NCBI RefSeq assembly: GCF_003610015.1
Contig: NZ_AP018933.1
Location: forward strand, 2,700,035-2,764,034
DNA length: 64,000 bases
Direction of reading: 5' to 3'
DNA from: Zymobacter palmae
GTDB lineage: Bacteria; Pseudomonadota; Gammaproteobacteria; Pseudomonadales; Halomonadaceae
The notes under the pieces are model-generated. The model was given only the letters and a program-made list of their open reading frames with translations. It was not told where the DNA came from and ran no database searches. Every line of letters begins with the position of its first letter. Within the stretch, counting starts at the first letter, position 1. This document shows, piece after piece, positions 36,341-46,514 of this stretch. The position numbers were made by a program, and so were the translations under genes.

Positions 36341-36565
36341 TCAATTGGCTTTATTCAACGCCTGGATGGTGCCAACAACGCCGCAAATGATGAAGGGTAT
36401 AAATTCAATCAAAATGACGTAGGCATGCATATTGGGCGTGATCGCGATCACATACAGGATATGCGCGAAGATAACCGCAGCGAGGGACAGCATGGTCGCT
36501 CCACGCTTCAGCATCGGACGCGGCAGTGCGTGACTGTCTTTTTCATCGAGATGATCGCGGCGCAT
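36341..36565 (-). CDS. Small two-helix membrane protein, unknown function
   Basis: The ATG at 36565 with a GGGAG ribosome binding site gives a 74-residue protein with a charged N-terminus (MRRDHLDEKD) and two hydrophobic helices. The open frame extends upstream to 36685 but that part lacks a ribosome binding site. No family is recognised. Confidence 0.6.
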   Translation of the reverse strand: MRRDHLDEKDSHALPRPMLKRGATMLSLAAVIFAHILYVIAITPNMHAYVILIEFIPFIICGVVGTIQALNKAN

Positions 36566-36739
36566 GTATTCTCCCTTATGAGCGCGGTTGGATGGCCGCT
36601 CCAAGGCCTCTCCGTAGTGTAGTGCTAATGCGATAGAGGGAAGGATACGCAGCCAATGCGCGGTTGGCTTTAGCCAAGGCCGCACATCGGCTGTACATAA
36701 ATGTCAGCGTAGATCAACGCCAACGAGAGGAAACAAACG

Positions 36740-37888
36740 TCATTCAGTGAAGGCGTGTGCCAGGTCGGCAATCAGCTCATCGGCGTTCTCGATCCCAACG
36801 GACAGGCGCAGCAACTGCGGCGTGATGCCCACTTCACGCTGCTGTTCAGGGGACATCGCCGCGTGCGTCATCACGCTGGGCTGACAGATTAAGCTTTCAA
36901 CACCCCCAAGGCTTTCCGCCAGCGTGAAGATGCGCAGGCGCGCAACAACGCGGCGTACATAGTCGTTGTCACCGTTTAGCTCAACGGAGATCATACCGCC
37001 GAAGGCACGCATCTGGCGCTTGGCCAGCGCATGCTGCGGGTGACTTTCTAAGCCAGGGTAGTGAACGGCCTTGATGCCCGGCTGCGCTTCAAGCCAGTGG
37101 GCGATTTTGAGCGCATTTTCGCTATGGCGCTCCATGCGAATCGCCAGTGTCTTGATGCCGCGCACGGTCATGAAGCTGCTATAGGGGTCGAGCACGCTAC
37201 CGACAGCGTTCTGCAAGAAAGCCAGCCGCTCGGAAACTTCTGGAGCATCTGCGCTGGTGACGACAACGCCCGCCACGACATCGGAATGGCCGTTCAAGTA
37301 CTTGGTGGCAGAGTGCAGCACGACATCGAACCCGTGTTCAATCGGGCGCTGCAGGCACGGGGTCGCAAAGGTATTGTCCACCACGCTGATCAGCTTATGG
37401 CGCTTCGCGATAGCGGCGATGGCAGACAGGTCAGCCATCTTCATCAGCGGGTTAGTCGGCGTTTCGACCCAGATCATTCGGGTATTGGGACGGATGGCCG
37501 CTTCAATACCGGCCAGATCCGCTGGATCAATATAGCTAACGGTCAGACCCGTCGTACGCTGACGGACCTTCTCCAGTAGGCGACGCGTGCCGCCGTACAG
37601 ATCGTCAACCGCGATCAGGTGGGCGTCCTTGTCCAGCAAGTCCAGCACCGTCGAGCAGGCAGCCAGACCGGTGGCGAAGGCAAAGCCGTGCGCACCGTTT
37701 TCCAGCGTCGCTACCGTCTTTTCCAGCATCGCACGGGTTGGGTTGGCCATGCGCGCATATTCGTACGGGCCAGGCTCGCCGGGAGCAGTCTGACGGAAAG
37801 TGGTAGAGGTGTAGAGCGGCGGAACGACAGCCCCCAACTCATCGGGCGTATCGCTGGCATGGACAGCAAGTGACTCTAAGGTCTTCAT
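36740..37888 (-). CDS. Cys/Met-metabolism PLP enzyme (cystathionine gamma-synthase or lyase)
   Basis: This 382-residue enzyme belongs to the trans-sulfuration family (fold-type I PLP). Visible motifs are [15 protein letters not shown], the substrate-binding DDLYGGTRR, the PLP-binding D in VVDNTFATP, the Schiff-base Lys in [12 protein letters not shown] and the C-terminal [13 protein letters not shown]. The sequence fits cystathionine gamma-synthase (MetB) or gamma-lyase better than beta-lyase, but these cannot be separated by eye. It is monocistronic. Confidence 0.85.
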   Translation of the reverse strand: MKTLESLAVHASDTPDELGAVVPPLYTSTTFRQTAPGEPGPYEYARMANPTRAMLEKTVATLENGAHGFAFATGLAACSTVLDLLDKDAHLIAVDDLYGGTRRLLEKVRQRTTGLTVSYIDPADLAGIEAAIRPNTRMIWVETPTNPLMKMADLSAIAAIAKRHKLISVVDNTFATPCLQRPIEHGFDVVLHSATKYLNGHSDVVAGVVVTSADAPEVSERLAFLQNAVGSVLDPYSSFMTVRGIKTLAIRMERHSENALKIAHWLEAQPGIKAVHYPGLESHPQHALAKRQMRAFGGMISVELNGDNDYVRRVVARLRIFTLAESLGGVESLICQPSVMTHAAMSPEQQREVGITPQLLRLSVGIENADELIADLAHAFTE

Positions 37889-38348
37889 AAGATGATCCGT
37901 AACCTGGTTGTTCTTGAATGGAAAGCGGATGGGGATACTCCAGACGTTACCACACTTGGCGCAAGGCTTTTATGCGATCGCTGCATAACCAAACAACACA
38001 TTTTTCATTCGCGCCAAGCGCGCCATAAATCACGAGCCTTTTAAGGGCGCATCCATCAGTACCATCAATTCACAACAGCGCCCCTGCCAGCATTCGACAG
38101 ATGGAGCCTCTATCTTGGCATGGGCCTGAAAAAGCGTGAGAAAGCGCCCGTTCAACCCCTTACTTAATACAGCGCCATCTGGCTGGAAAAATGCTCATAT
38201 CGCTTACGTCTCGGCCCCACTCACAACGAAGAGGGGATGTTCTATAGGCAGTGACAGCGGCTCCTTCCCAGCATGACGCCGTAAAAAGACACCGCCCCTA
38301 CCGATCACACGGACAGAGGCGGTGTTTTCATGACACTAGCGCGATCAA
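37889..38348. other. Intergenic region upstream of the trans-sulfuration gene
   Basis: This 460-base stretch has no convincing gene. It holds the terminator at 38289-38325 for the downstream minus-strand gene, and a single MetJ-like octamer (AGACGTTA at 37942-37949) without the tandem partner MetJ needs. Confidence 0.5.
38289..38325 (-). terminator. Intrinsic terminator of the 150-aa membrane protein gene
   Basis: An 8-bp stem ACACCGCC/GGCGGTGT encloses a 21-nt loop; on the minus strand it is followed by CTTTTT. It lies 24 bp past the stop codon of the adjacent gene. Confidence 0.8.
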
Positions 38349-38801
38349 TCAGCCATCAACGCGAGGCACGCTATGGCGCTGCTGCACAAACAGCACTATC
38401 CGCGCAATCACGATCACCACACACAGGGCCAGCGCGATCTTAGCCATCAGACAGCACAGGATGAAACCGACGGCGAAATAGGCCCAGCGCCACGCGCTGG
38501 ACGAACGGAAGATGACCATCCACAGAGCAAGTATCATCATCACGACAGCGATGACCAACCCGGCATTGGCAGAGCTATGGATGAAGCTTCTGAGGCCGGA
38601 AGGCATGCCGATCGACCATGAGGTGTGCCACCAGATCCCCGCGATGGCCCACAGCAGACGCAGCGCCCAACACATGATGACACCGGACATGCCGGCATTG
38701 AGCACATCCCACAGCGGTGCCCGCTGCCGGTCCGGCATGACCATAACAGGGCTGTCGTTCTGGGCGATGATATCGCGCACTTTATTGATGAGGTTGCTCA
38801 C
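38349..38801 (-). CDS. Membrane protein of unknown function
   Basis: This 150-residue product has a soluble N-terminus (to about 30) and three or four hydrophobic helices. No family is recognised. The start is GTG at 38801 with AAAGGA about 11 nt upstream. It stands alone between the trans-sulfuration gene and the nuo operon. Confidence 0.65.
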   Translation of the reverse strand: MSNLINKVRDIIAQNDSPVMVMPDRQRAPLWDVLNAGMSGVIMCWALRLLWAIAGIWWHTSWSIGMPSGLRSFIHSSANAGLVIAVVMMILALWMVIFRSSSAWRWAYFAVGFILCCLMAKIALALCVVIVIARIVLFVQQRHSVPRVDG

Positions 38802-38996
38802 GCAGATGCTTTTCCTTTGAGTTGCCGAGACGATGCGATCTTCCCCTTCCCTCAGCAGTTCAGTTCAGACGGTAGGCTGCATACTACACCAAACCTCAGG
38901 GGCTCCAAATAAGGCGCGCAAGCAAAGGGATAGCACAACTAGCACGTCTGACATGCTTGGACTGAAGACCACAATGCTCTCCGTCCTTCATGAAAA

Positions 38997-39022
38997 AAGC
39001 CTCCACCAAAAGGTAGAGGCTT
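38997..39022 (-). terminator. Intrinsic terminator of the nuo operon
   Basis: AAGCCTC/GAGGCTT with additional inner ACC/GGT pairing forms a stem over an AAAA loop, followed on the minus strand by TTTTTTC. It lies 26 bp after the nuoN stop. Confidence 0.88.
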
Positions 39023-39047
39023 CTTCAAAGCAGAAGTGCTCATGTTC

Positions 39048-40520
39048 TCAAAACGTGCCCACTAGATTCATCAGCGGGGTCGGGTACAGCCCCAGAATCC
39101 AGACAACGGTGGTCACTACGAACGCCGTAACCAGCGCACAGCTGGCACCCTTGAGCCGTTCGGCTCCCACTCCTTCCTCTTCGGTACGCTCAGGAAGAAA
39201 CAGCGTAATCATCACGCGCAGGTAGTAATAAAGACCGATCGCGCTGCCCAGCACCAGTACCATTGCCAGCCACCACAGATGGCTTTCCACCGCGACAGAA
39301 ACGACGTAGAACTTACCGACGAACCCGGCCGTCAGCGGAATACCCGCCATCGAGATCATCATCAGGCTCAACCCTGCCGCCTGATACGGATGGCGCCAGA
39401 ACAGCCCACGGTAGTGGTACAGCTGGGCGTAGTCGCTGCCATCGTAAGGACTGGTCACGAGCGTCATAACGGCGAAGGCACCCAGCGCCGTTAGCATGTA
39501 CATGCCCAGATACAGCGCCGCAGCTTCGGCCGACGAAACGGCTGGGCTGCTGTGCCATCCCAGCGCCACCACGACGATCATTAGGTAGCCTAGGTGTGCG
39601 ATCGACGAATAGCCCATGATACGTTTGAGGTTGTTCTGCAGCAGCGCCAGCAGGTTACCGCCCAACATCGACAAGATCGCCAGACCGCTCAGCACCTTGT
39701 AAAGAATGTCGCGATCAACGGGGGCGCTGATCATAAAGCGCAGCAGCGCCGCAAATACCGCGACTTTGCTTACCGTGGCTAAAAATGCCGTGACCGGCAT
39801 CGGCGCGCCCTCATAGACATCCGGCGTCCACAGGTGGAACGGAATGACCGACAGTTTGAAGGCCAATCCAATCACCATCATGCCGACAGCGATAGTCGTC
39901 CAGCGGGAGCCGAGCAGCGAGGGCTGTGCGCCGATCTCATTGAACAGCAGCGAACCACTAATCGCGTAGAGCAAGGCCATCCCGAACAGTAGGAACGTGG
40001 TCGCCAAGGCTGACAGCACCATGTACTTGATACCGGCTTCCAACGAGTTGCGGTTGCGATAGGTAAACGCGGCCATGCCGTACAACGGTACCGACATCAA
40101 TTCCAGCCCGACAAACATGGCAGCCATATGCACGCTGCTGACCAGCAGAATTGCCCCCATCACCGAGCAGGCCAACAGCATGTAGAACTCGTCGGGATGA
40201 TCGTCGAAGCGGTTGAAGTAGGTCTTGCCCAGCAGGGTGCAGAAGAAGCCTCCCACCAGCACCATACCGGTGAAAATCAGCGAGTAACGATCGACCACCA
40301 TTACCGGCGTGACGGACAGCGAATGCGTGCCGTGCGGCAGCACGCTACCGAACCCCACCCACAGCGTTGCCACGAAGGCCAGCGCCAGTCCGATGGCGGT
40401 CAAGGTCGCGCTAACAGCGTGGCTGCGCCGCCATGCCGTGACCAGCATGACCACCAGCACGGTCAGTCCCGTAACGATCATTGGCGATATCGCCAGAAGA
40501 TGTGTCGATGTCAGGTTCAT
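39048..40520 (-). CDS. nuoN: NADH-quinone oxidoreductase subunit N
   Basis: NuoN is one of three antiporter-like proton-pumping membrane subunits of complex I. The 490-residue product has about 14 predicted helices and the conserved lysine/glutamate helices of the Mrp-like family (GLELMSVPLY, FKLSVIPFHLWTPDVYEGAP). It is the last gene of the 13-gene operon and is followed by a terminator. Confidence 0.97.
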   Translation of the reverse strand: MNLTSTHLLAISPMIVTGLTVLVVMLVTAWRRSHAVSATLTAIGLALAFVATLWVGFGSVLPHGTHSLSVTPVMVVDRYSLIFTGMVLVGGFFCTLLGKTYFNRFDDHPDEFYMLLACSVMGAILLVSSVHMAAMFVGLELMSVPLYGMAAFTYRNRNSLEAGIKYMVLSALATTFLLFGMALLYAISGSLLFNEIGAQPSLLGSRWTTIAVGMMVIGLAFKLSVIPFHLWTPDVYEGAPMPVTAFLATVSKVAVFAALLRFMISAPVDRDILYKVLSGLAILSMLGGNLLALLQNNLKRIMGYSSIAHLGYLMIVVVALGWHSSPAVSSAEAAALYLGMYMLTALGAFAVMTLVTSPYDGSDYAQLYHYRGLFWRHPYQAAGLSLMMISMAGIPLTAGFVGKFYVVSVAVESHLWWLAMVLVLGSAIGLYYYLRVMITLFLPERTEEEGVGAERLKGASCALVTAFVVTTVVWILGLYPTPLMNLVGTF

Positions 40521-40531
40521 GACGACTCCGC

Positions 40532-42043
40532 TTACGGACTCAGGGTGGTATGGGAGAACCAGTGGGCGACTTCCGTCATCGACTGTGCCGAGATATCCAT
40601 CACCAGATGCGGGAAAATACCGGTGGCGATCAACAGTGCGATCAGCAGCGACAGCATCGCGCTCTCACGGAAGTTGAGCTTTTCGAGCGGCTTGTCGCTG
40701 GCAGGTTTGCCGAAGTAGATGCGTTGCATAATGATCAGCGAGTACACCGCCGAGAACAACAGCCCACCGCAGGCAATAGCCACGATCCACGGCGCGTCCG
40801 AGAAGCTGCCGAACAGGATCATAAACTCACCGATAAAGTTACCGGTTCCTGGCACCCCGCACGAGGCCATGATCAGTACCAGCGAGAAGCCGGACATGGC
40901 GCCGATGCGGCCGAACAGACCGTTCATCTTGCGCATGTCGCGGGTATCGGTGCGTTCAAACAGCTGACCACAAACAATAAACAGCCCCGCCGCCGAGAAG
41001 GCGTGGGCCACCATCATCACCACGACCCCTTGCAGCGCAAGGTGGCTACCCGCGTAGATACCGATCACCACAAAGCCCATATGCGAGATGCTGGAACAGG
41101 CCACAAGGCGTTTGATGTCGGTCTGCGAGAAGGCGATGATCGCACCGTAGTAGATACTGATCAGCCCTAGCACCATCGCAACTGGCGCAAACTGAGCGGA
41201 AGCCACGGGGAACAGCGGCAGTGCAAAGCGCAGCAGCCCGTACGCGGCCGTCTTGATCAAAATCCCCGCCAGATCGACTGACCCCGCCGTGGGCGCCTGA
41301 CCATGGGCATCCGGCAGCCAGCCATGCAGCGGCACGATCGGCAGCTTCACCGCAAAGGCAATAAAGAAGCCCAGCATCAGAATCATGCCAACAGTGTCGC
41401 TCATCGGCGTATCTAACAGCTTGATGTAGTTAAACGTCAGCTCGTGGCGGGCTTGGTAGTGCATATACACCAGCCCAAGGATCGCCAGTAGCATCAGCAG
41501 GCCGCTGGCCTGAGTGTAGATGAAGAACTTGGTGGCAGCTTGAATGCGCGTCTTGTTGGCGTTGCTGTGGCCCCACAGTGCGATCAGGAAGTACATCGGT
41601 ACCAGCATGACTTCCCAAAAGGCGAAGAACAGGAACAGGTCGGTGGCCAAAAACACCCCGTAAACCGCACCGATAATCCACATCAGGTTAAGGTGGAAGA
41701 AGCCCACGCGGTGATTGATTTCACGCCACGAACACAGCACTGCAAAGATGCCAAGAAAGCCGGTCAGCGCGATCATCAACAAAGACAGCCCATCGACCGC
41801 TAGGCTAAAGGTGATGTCGAAGCGGGGAATCCACGGTGCCGTCCACTCATGCGTCCACTGGGGATGCAGCGACACTGCTTTCAGCTGGTAATCCCCATCC
41901 AGGAACAGGATCAGCGAGACCAGTAGCACAAGGAGCGTTGTCAGCAGGGCTATCGCACGCGGTACCTTTGACCCAAGGTTCTCGGTTGCCCAGCACAGCA
42001 GTCCGCCGATGAACGGGATCAGAATGAGCCAGAGAAGCAGCAT
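40532..42043 (-). CDS. nuoM: NADH-quinone oxidoreductase subunit M
   Basis: NuoM is the second antiporter-like proton-pumping subunit. The 503-residue polytopic protein has the family motifs FAFWEVMLVPMY and KLPIVPLHGWLPDAHGQAP with the key lysine and glutamate residues. It lies between nuoL and nuoN with short spacers. Confidence 0.97.
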   Translation of the reverse strand: MLLLWLILIPFIGGLLCWATENLGSKVPRAIALLTTLLVLLVSLILFLDGDYQLKAVSLHPQWTHEWTAPWIPRFDITFSLAVDGLSLLMIALTGFLGIFAVLCSWREINHRVGFFHLNLMWIIGAVYGVFLATDLFLFFAFWEVMLVPMYFLIALWGHSNANKTRIQAATKFFIYTQASGLLMLLAILGLVYMHYQARHELTFNYIKLLDTPMSDTVGMILMLGFFIAFAVKLPIVPLHGWLPDAHGQAPTAGSVDLAGILIKTAAYGLLRFALPLFPVASAQFAPVAMVLGLISIYYGAIIAFSQTDIKRLVACSSISHMGFVVIGIYAGSHLALQGVVVMMVAHAFSAAGLFIVCGQLFERTDTRDMRKMNGLFGRIGAMSGFSLVLIMASCGVPGTGNFIGEFMILFGSFSDAPWIVAIACGGLLFSAVYSLIIMQRIYFGKPASDKPLEKLNFRESAMLSLLIALLIATGIFPHLVMDISAQSMTEVAHWFSHTTLSP

Positions 42044-42064
42044 AGAGTTTGAATCCTCAAGTGG

Positions 42065-43999
42065 TTAGCCCAACATCAACAGTACTGTCACTACCGTGGC
42101 TCCCGCGATGAACGTCGCTGCGTAGTGACGCAGTCGTCCATTCTGCGTTGCAGACAGCGCTCGGTACCCCAAACGAACCACCGACGGCACCAGGTCACAG
42201 ATCATGTCAATCCAGTCCGCCTGATGGCCTCGCTGCGGCCATGCCAGCGCGGCCTTCTGGAGGCCGTTGCTTATTCTATCGATCCAGTCGATCTGCTGTG
42301 CTCGCGTTAGCAGCAAGAAGCTTCTGACGAACAGCACGTCATAAAGACGATCGAACCCAAAGGCTGAGTGGAAGCAGCACCACAGTCGCTTGCCGAATGG
42401 CGTTTCGACGATGGTGGAGATCAGGCGACGCTGGCCGAGGAACAAGATGGCGGCTAGCAGTACCCCGAACAGTGCGACGACGGAAGACAACACTTCGAGT
42501 ACGGTTTTCAGTCCACGCACGCTAACTTCGGGGTCGAGCGTCGGCAACACACCGCTCAGCGGAGGAACGATCATGGCGCCCACAACGGTCGATAGGATCG
42601 CCAATATACATAAAGGCAATGCATGAGATATGCCATGCGGCGCATGCGCGCGCGTACGGCACTCACCGTGAAAGACCACGAAAATCAGGCGGAAGGTATA
42701 GATTGAGGTGAGAAGTGCGCCGAACAGACCTGCCAGCCACAGCACCGTGTGACCCGATGCCACGGACAGCCAGAGAATCTCATCCTTGGAATAGAAACCC
42801 GAAGTGAAGATAGGTAACGCCGACAACGCTGATCCACCAAGCAAGAAGCTGATCCATGGCAGCCGCAGCTGGCGCGCCAGTCCCCCCATCTTGTAGATGT
42901 TCTGTTCGTGATGACAGGCCACAATGACCGACCCGGAGGCAAGGAACAACAGCGCCTTGAAGAAGGCATGCACCATCAGGTGGAAGATTGCCGCGTCCCA
43001 CGCCTGAACCCCCAGCGCCAAGAACATGTAACCGATCTGGCTCATGGTCGAATAGGCCAGAATGCGCTTGATGTCGGTCTGCGCCAGCGCTGACAGCCCG
43101 GCCATCACCAGCGTGGCCGCACCGATCACGCCCACCAGTTGCAGCGTGAACGGGGCCAGCTCGTAAATGCCATGCATACGCGCAATCAGGTAAACCCCTG
43201 CCGTAACCATGGTCGCCGCGTGAATCAACGCCGAGACCGGCGTCGGGCCAGCCATGGCGTCGGCCAGCCACGTCTGCAGTGGCAGCTGGGCCGACTTACC
43301 GACCGCCCCACCCAGCATCAGCAACGCGATCAGCTCGGCCAACGCTCGGTGATGCCCCAACACCGCGGGCGCCTTGTCCAGCACAGCCTGCATGTTGAGC
43401 GTGCCAAAGTGCGCCCAGATCAGGAACATCGCGATGGCAAGGAAGATATCGCCGAGGCGGGTCATGATGAACGCCTTGAAAGCCGCCCATGTATTGGCCT
43501 TGTCACGGTAGTAGTAACCGATCAGCAGATAACTGCACACCCCGACACCTTCCCAGCCGAAGAACAGCACCAGTAGGTTGTCGCCCAGCACCAGCATCAG
43601 CATGCTGAATACGAACAGGTTCATGCAGGCAAAGAAGCGGGTGTAGAGATAACCCGGGTTGGCTTCCTGATCTTCCGTCATGTACCACGAAGCGAACAGA
43701 TGGATCAGGGCACCGACGCCCGTCACTACACTGATCATCGTCAGCGAGAGGCCGTCCAATCGGAGCGTGATCGGCACCTGAAAGTTGTCGACCGACATCC
43801 ACGTCCACAGCGTTTGTGACCACGCTACGCGGTGGTCCTGCATCAGCCAGGCCGTGTCGATGCCCGCCGTCACCAATGCCGACAGCACGACAGAGCCAAC
43901 GCCGATCACGGTCGCCGCACGGTGTGACATGTGCCGGAACACCATCAATAGCAGTGACCCCAGCAGCGGTAGCAGACACACGAGATAGAGTAGGTTCAT
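42065..43999 (-). CDS. nuoL: NADH-quinone oxidoreductase subunit L
   Basis: NuoL is the distal antiporter-like pump subunit with the long lateral helix. The 644-residue product includes [46 protein letters not shown]-type core residues, and an extended C-terminal helical arm. It is somewhat longer than the E. coli protein (613). Its ATG overlaps the nuoK stop by 4 nt. Confidence 0.97.
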   Translation of the reverse strand: MNLLYLVCLLPLLGSLLLMVFRHMSHRAATVIGVGSVVLSALVTAGIDTAWLMQDHRVAWSQTLWTWMSVDNFQVPITLRLDGLSLTMISVVTGVGALIHLFASWYMTEDQEANPGYLYTRFFACMNLFVFSMLMLVLGDNLLVLFFGWEGVGVCSYLLIGYYYRDKANTWAAFKAFIMTRLGDIFLAIAMFLIWAHFGTLNMQAVLDKAPAVLGHHRALAELIALLMLGGAVGKSAQLPLQTWLADAMAGPTPVSALIHAATMVTAGVYLIARMHGIYELAPFTLQLVGVIGAATLVMAGLSALAQTDIKRILAYSTMSQIGYMFLALGVQAWDAAIFHLMVHAFFKALLFLASGSVIVACHHEQNIYKMGGLARQLRLPWISFLLGGSALSALPIFTSGFYSKDEILWLSVASGHTVLWLAGLFGALLTSIYTFRLIFVVFHGECRTRAHAPHGISHALPLCILAILSTVVGAMIVPPLSGVLPTLDPEVSVRGLKTVLEVLSSVVALFGVLLAAILFLGQRRLISTIVETPFGKRLWCCFHSAFGFDRLYDVLFVRSFLLLTRAQQIDWIDRISNGLQKAALAWPQRGHQADWIDMICDLVPSVVRLGYRALSATQNGRLRHYAATFIAGATVVTVLLMLG

Positions 44000-44307
44000 C
44001 CTTTCATCCCACTTACGGCGTCGATATCAAGGGTCCGGCAGCGGCGGTGCAGCTGGATCAGCAGCGCGAGACCGATGCTGGCTTCGGCGGCGGCCAGCGT
44101 GATGATGAAAATAAACATCACCTGTCCGTCGGGTTGCTGCCAAGCGGAACCGGCCACCACGAAGGCCAGCGCCGCGGCATTCATCATGATTTCGAGACAC
44201 ATCAACACGAACACCATGTTGCGTCTGACCACCAGTCCGGTCGCCCCAATCGCGAACAGGATCAGGGCCAGCGTCAGGCCGTGCTCGATAGGCAATGCGT
44301 TGTTCAT
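43996..44307 (-). CDS. nuoK: NADH-quinone oxidoreductase subunit K
   Basis: NuoK is a small three-helix subunit in the proton path of complex I. The 103-residue product has conserved glutamates in CLEIMMNAA and [10 protein letters not shown]. The ATG at 44307 is preceded by GGGGAGG; the longer open frame upstream is not real coding. It overlaps nuoL. Confidence 0.96.
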   Translation of the reverse strand: MNNALPIEHGLTLALILFAIGATGLVVRRNMVFVLMCLEIMMNAAALAFVVAGSAWQQPDGQVMFIFIITLAAAEASIGLALLIQLHRRCRTLDIDAVSGMKG

Positions 44308-44365
44308 ACGCCCTCCCCGTGCCGTTGCGATACCCGTGGCGGATTCATGCCTGCGTGACGTGCGG

Positions 44366-44923
44366 TCATGAGGCTTCTCCTTGCTCGTCTGCGCGTGCGT
44401 TGGTGTCCTCTTCGGCCTCGACGGCGACGGTCGCATCCGGGCGGCCGATGTGTGAAGCAATGATCAGGGCTGCCAGCAGCAAGAACGCCGCCAGTTCGAC
44501 CAAAATCAGGTACGGACCGAACAACGCCATACCGACCTTCGAGGCTCCCTGAATTTCGTTACCGAGCGGCTGACCGTTACCGTGCAGCACTAACATGCTA
44601 ATCAGCGTCACCAGCAGTACGGCCGACATGATGCCGGGCAATCGCCACGCTTTGGGCGACATCCAGCGCCGCTCCTGCAGCACGGCGTCCTTGCCCACGT
44701 TCAGCATCATGATGACGAACACGAACATCACCATAATGGCGCCGGCATAAACAATCACTTCCAGCGCGCCAGCGAAGGGGGCTCCCAGTGCGAAGAAGAT
44801 CATGGCCACGGCGATCAGCGAGATCACCAGATTGAGCAGCGCATGCACAGGGTTGGTGTTGATGACCACCCCAAGTGTGGCCAGTACGGCGATGATCGCC
44901 GAGATGTAGAATGCAGCTTCCAC
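44366..44923 (-). CDS. nuoJ: NADH-quinone oxidoreductase subunit J
   Basis: NuoJ is a five-helix membrane subunit near the quinone end of the membrane arm. The 185-residue product contains the conserved [20 protein letters not shown] helix, and a charged C-terminal tail. The start is GTG at 44923 with GAGGT upstream. Confidence 0.96.
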   Translation of the reverse strand: MEAAFYISAIIAVLATLGVVINTNPVHALLNLVISLIAVAMIFFALGAPFAGALEVIVYAGAIMVMFVFVIMMLNVGKDAVLQERRWMSPKAWRLPGIMSAVLLVTLISMLVLHGNGQPLGNEIQGASKVGMALFGPYLILVELAAFLLLAALIIASHIGRPDATVAVEAEEDTNARADEQGEAS

Positions 44924-44953
44924 GATTTGACCTCGCGTGGCTCTGGCTACCCG

Positions 44954-45490
44954 TCAAGGCAGCAGGGATTTGACATCGACCGGGCGTGCTTCCTGCTTTG
45001 CCGCCCCTTTTCCCTTCCCGGCGATCGCCAGGCCGGACACCTTGTAGAAATTGTACTCATGGTCCTTGCCGGTGCCCGCGATCAGCAGGTCGCGCTTCTC
45101 AAAGATCAGGTCGGCGCGACGGTACTCGCCCAGCTCGAAATCCGGCGTCAGCTGGATAGCCGATGTCGGGCAGGCCTCTTCGCATAGGCCACAGAAAATG
45201 CAGCGCGAGAAGTTGATGCGGAAGAACTCGGCGTACCAGCGACCGTCTTCTTTCTCGCCCTTCTGCAGCGCGATGCAGCCCACCGGACAAACTACGGCAC
45301 ACAGGTTGCAAGCCACGCACCGTTCCTCGCCGTCAGGATCACGGGTCAGTACGATGCGACCGCGATAGCGCGGCGGCAGATAGACCTTCTCTTCAGGATA
45401 CTGCAGCGTTTCACGCTTGCGGAACGCGTGCATAAACACCATGAACAGCGTTCTCAGCTGGCTCCAGATGCCCTTCAGCAATCGGATCAT
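44954..45490 (-). CDS. nuoI: NADH-quinone oxidoreductase subunit I (2x[4Fe-4S])
   Basis: NuoI carries clusters N6a and N6b that pass electrons to NuoB. The 178-residue product has two ferredoxin motifs, [15 protein letters not shown] and [12 protein letters not shown]. It lies 25 bp after nuoH. Confidence 0.97.
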   Translation of the reverse strand: MIRLLKGIWSQLRTLFMVFMHAFRKRETLQYPEEKVYLPPRYRGRIVLTRDPDGEERCVACNLCAVVCPVGCIALQKGEKEDGRWYAEFFRINFSRCIFCGLCEEACPTSAIQLTPDFELGEYRRADLIFEKRDLLIAGTGKDHEYNFYKVSGLAIAGKGKGAAKQEARPVDVKSLLP

Positions 45491-45515
45491 CTTGCTTTCC
45501 TCCCTTGCATCCTAT

Positions 45516-46514
45516 TCAGCCCGCCGAACCCGGCATGTTCCACAGCACAACGACACCCGTGACCAGCAGGTTGATCAGTGTGACCGGCAGACAGATCTTC
45601 CAGCCAAAACTCATCACCTTGTCATAGCGCGGGCGCGGCAGCGAGGCACGCAGCAGGATGAAGAACATCATGAAGAACATGGTTTTGAGGGCAAACCACA
45701 CGAACGGTGGCAGCCAAGGGCCGAGCCAGCCCCCGAAGAACAGCGTCACGATCAGCGCCGAAATCATGGTGATACCGATGTATTCACCGACGAAGAACAT
45801 CCCCCATTTCATACCGGAATATTCGATATGGTAACCATCGGCCAGCTCCTGCTCAGCTTCCGGCTGGTCGAAGGGGTGACGGTGGATAACGGCGATACCC
45901 GCGATCAGGAAAGTGGCGAAGCCAAAGAACTGGGGCACGATGTTCCACATGCCGCGCTGGGCTTCAACGATGGTGCGCAAATCAAACGAGCCGCTCATCG
46001 CCACAACGCCCATCAGCGACAGGCCAAGGAACACTTCATAGGAAATGGTCTGGGCTGAGGCACGCATTGCTCCCAACAGAGCGAACTTGTTGTCGCTGGC
46101 GTAGCCGCCGAACAGCACCGCATAAACACTGAGCCCCGCCATCGCCATGAAGAACAGTAAGCCGATGCTGAAATCGGCGACCCCCAGCGTGGGCGTGATG
46201 GGAATGATCATGAAGGCCAGGATCAGCGTGCCCATCGAAATCATCGGGGCCAGCAGGAACAGCAGGCGGTCGGCAAAGGGCGGAATCCAGTCTTCTTTGA
46301 AGAACATCTTCACCATGTCAGCGACCAGCTGCAGCGACCCGAACGGGCCGACGCGGTTGGGTCCGTAGCGATCCTGCCACAGCCCCAACACGCGGCGTTC
46401 GATAAAGCTCATGTACGCGCCGATAATGACGGCCGCCAGCAGAATCAGAATGGCCTGCAGCACGCGCGTGCCGACATCCAGCATCTCGGGCGTGACCCAG
46501 TTCATGCTCATCAT
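45516..46514 (-). CDS. nuoH: NADH-quinone oxidoreductase subunit H
   Basis: NuoH links the hydrophilic arm to the membrane arm and shapes the quinone chamber. The 332-residue product has eight or more helices and the conserved [20 protein letters not shown] loop and [16 protein letters not shown]-like acidic loop. It starts in overlap with the nuoG stop; ATG codons occur at 46514, 46511 and 46505, so the exact start may shift by up to three residues. Confidence 0.96.
   Translation of the reverse strand: MMSMNWVTPEMLDVGTRVLQAILILLAAVIIGAYMSFIERRVLGLWQDRYGPNRVGPFGSLQLVADMVKMFFKEDWIPPFADRLLFLLAPMISMGTLILAFMIIPITPTLGVADFSIGLLFFMAMAGLSVYAVLFGGYASDNKFALLGAMRASAQTISYEVFLGLSLMGVVAMSGSFDLRTIVEAQRGMWNIVPQFFGFATFLIAGIAVIHRHPFDQPEAEQELADGYHIEYSGMKWGMFFVGEYIGITMISALIVTLFFGGWLGPWLPPFVWFALKTMFFMMFFILLRASLPRPRYDKVMSFGWKICLPVTLINLLVTGVVVLWNMPGSAG

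Noticed and set aside
37942-37949. MetJ box before the trans-sulfuration gene
   Set aside because: Only one octamer resembles AGACGTCT; MetJ needs at least two adjacent boxes.
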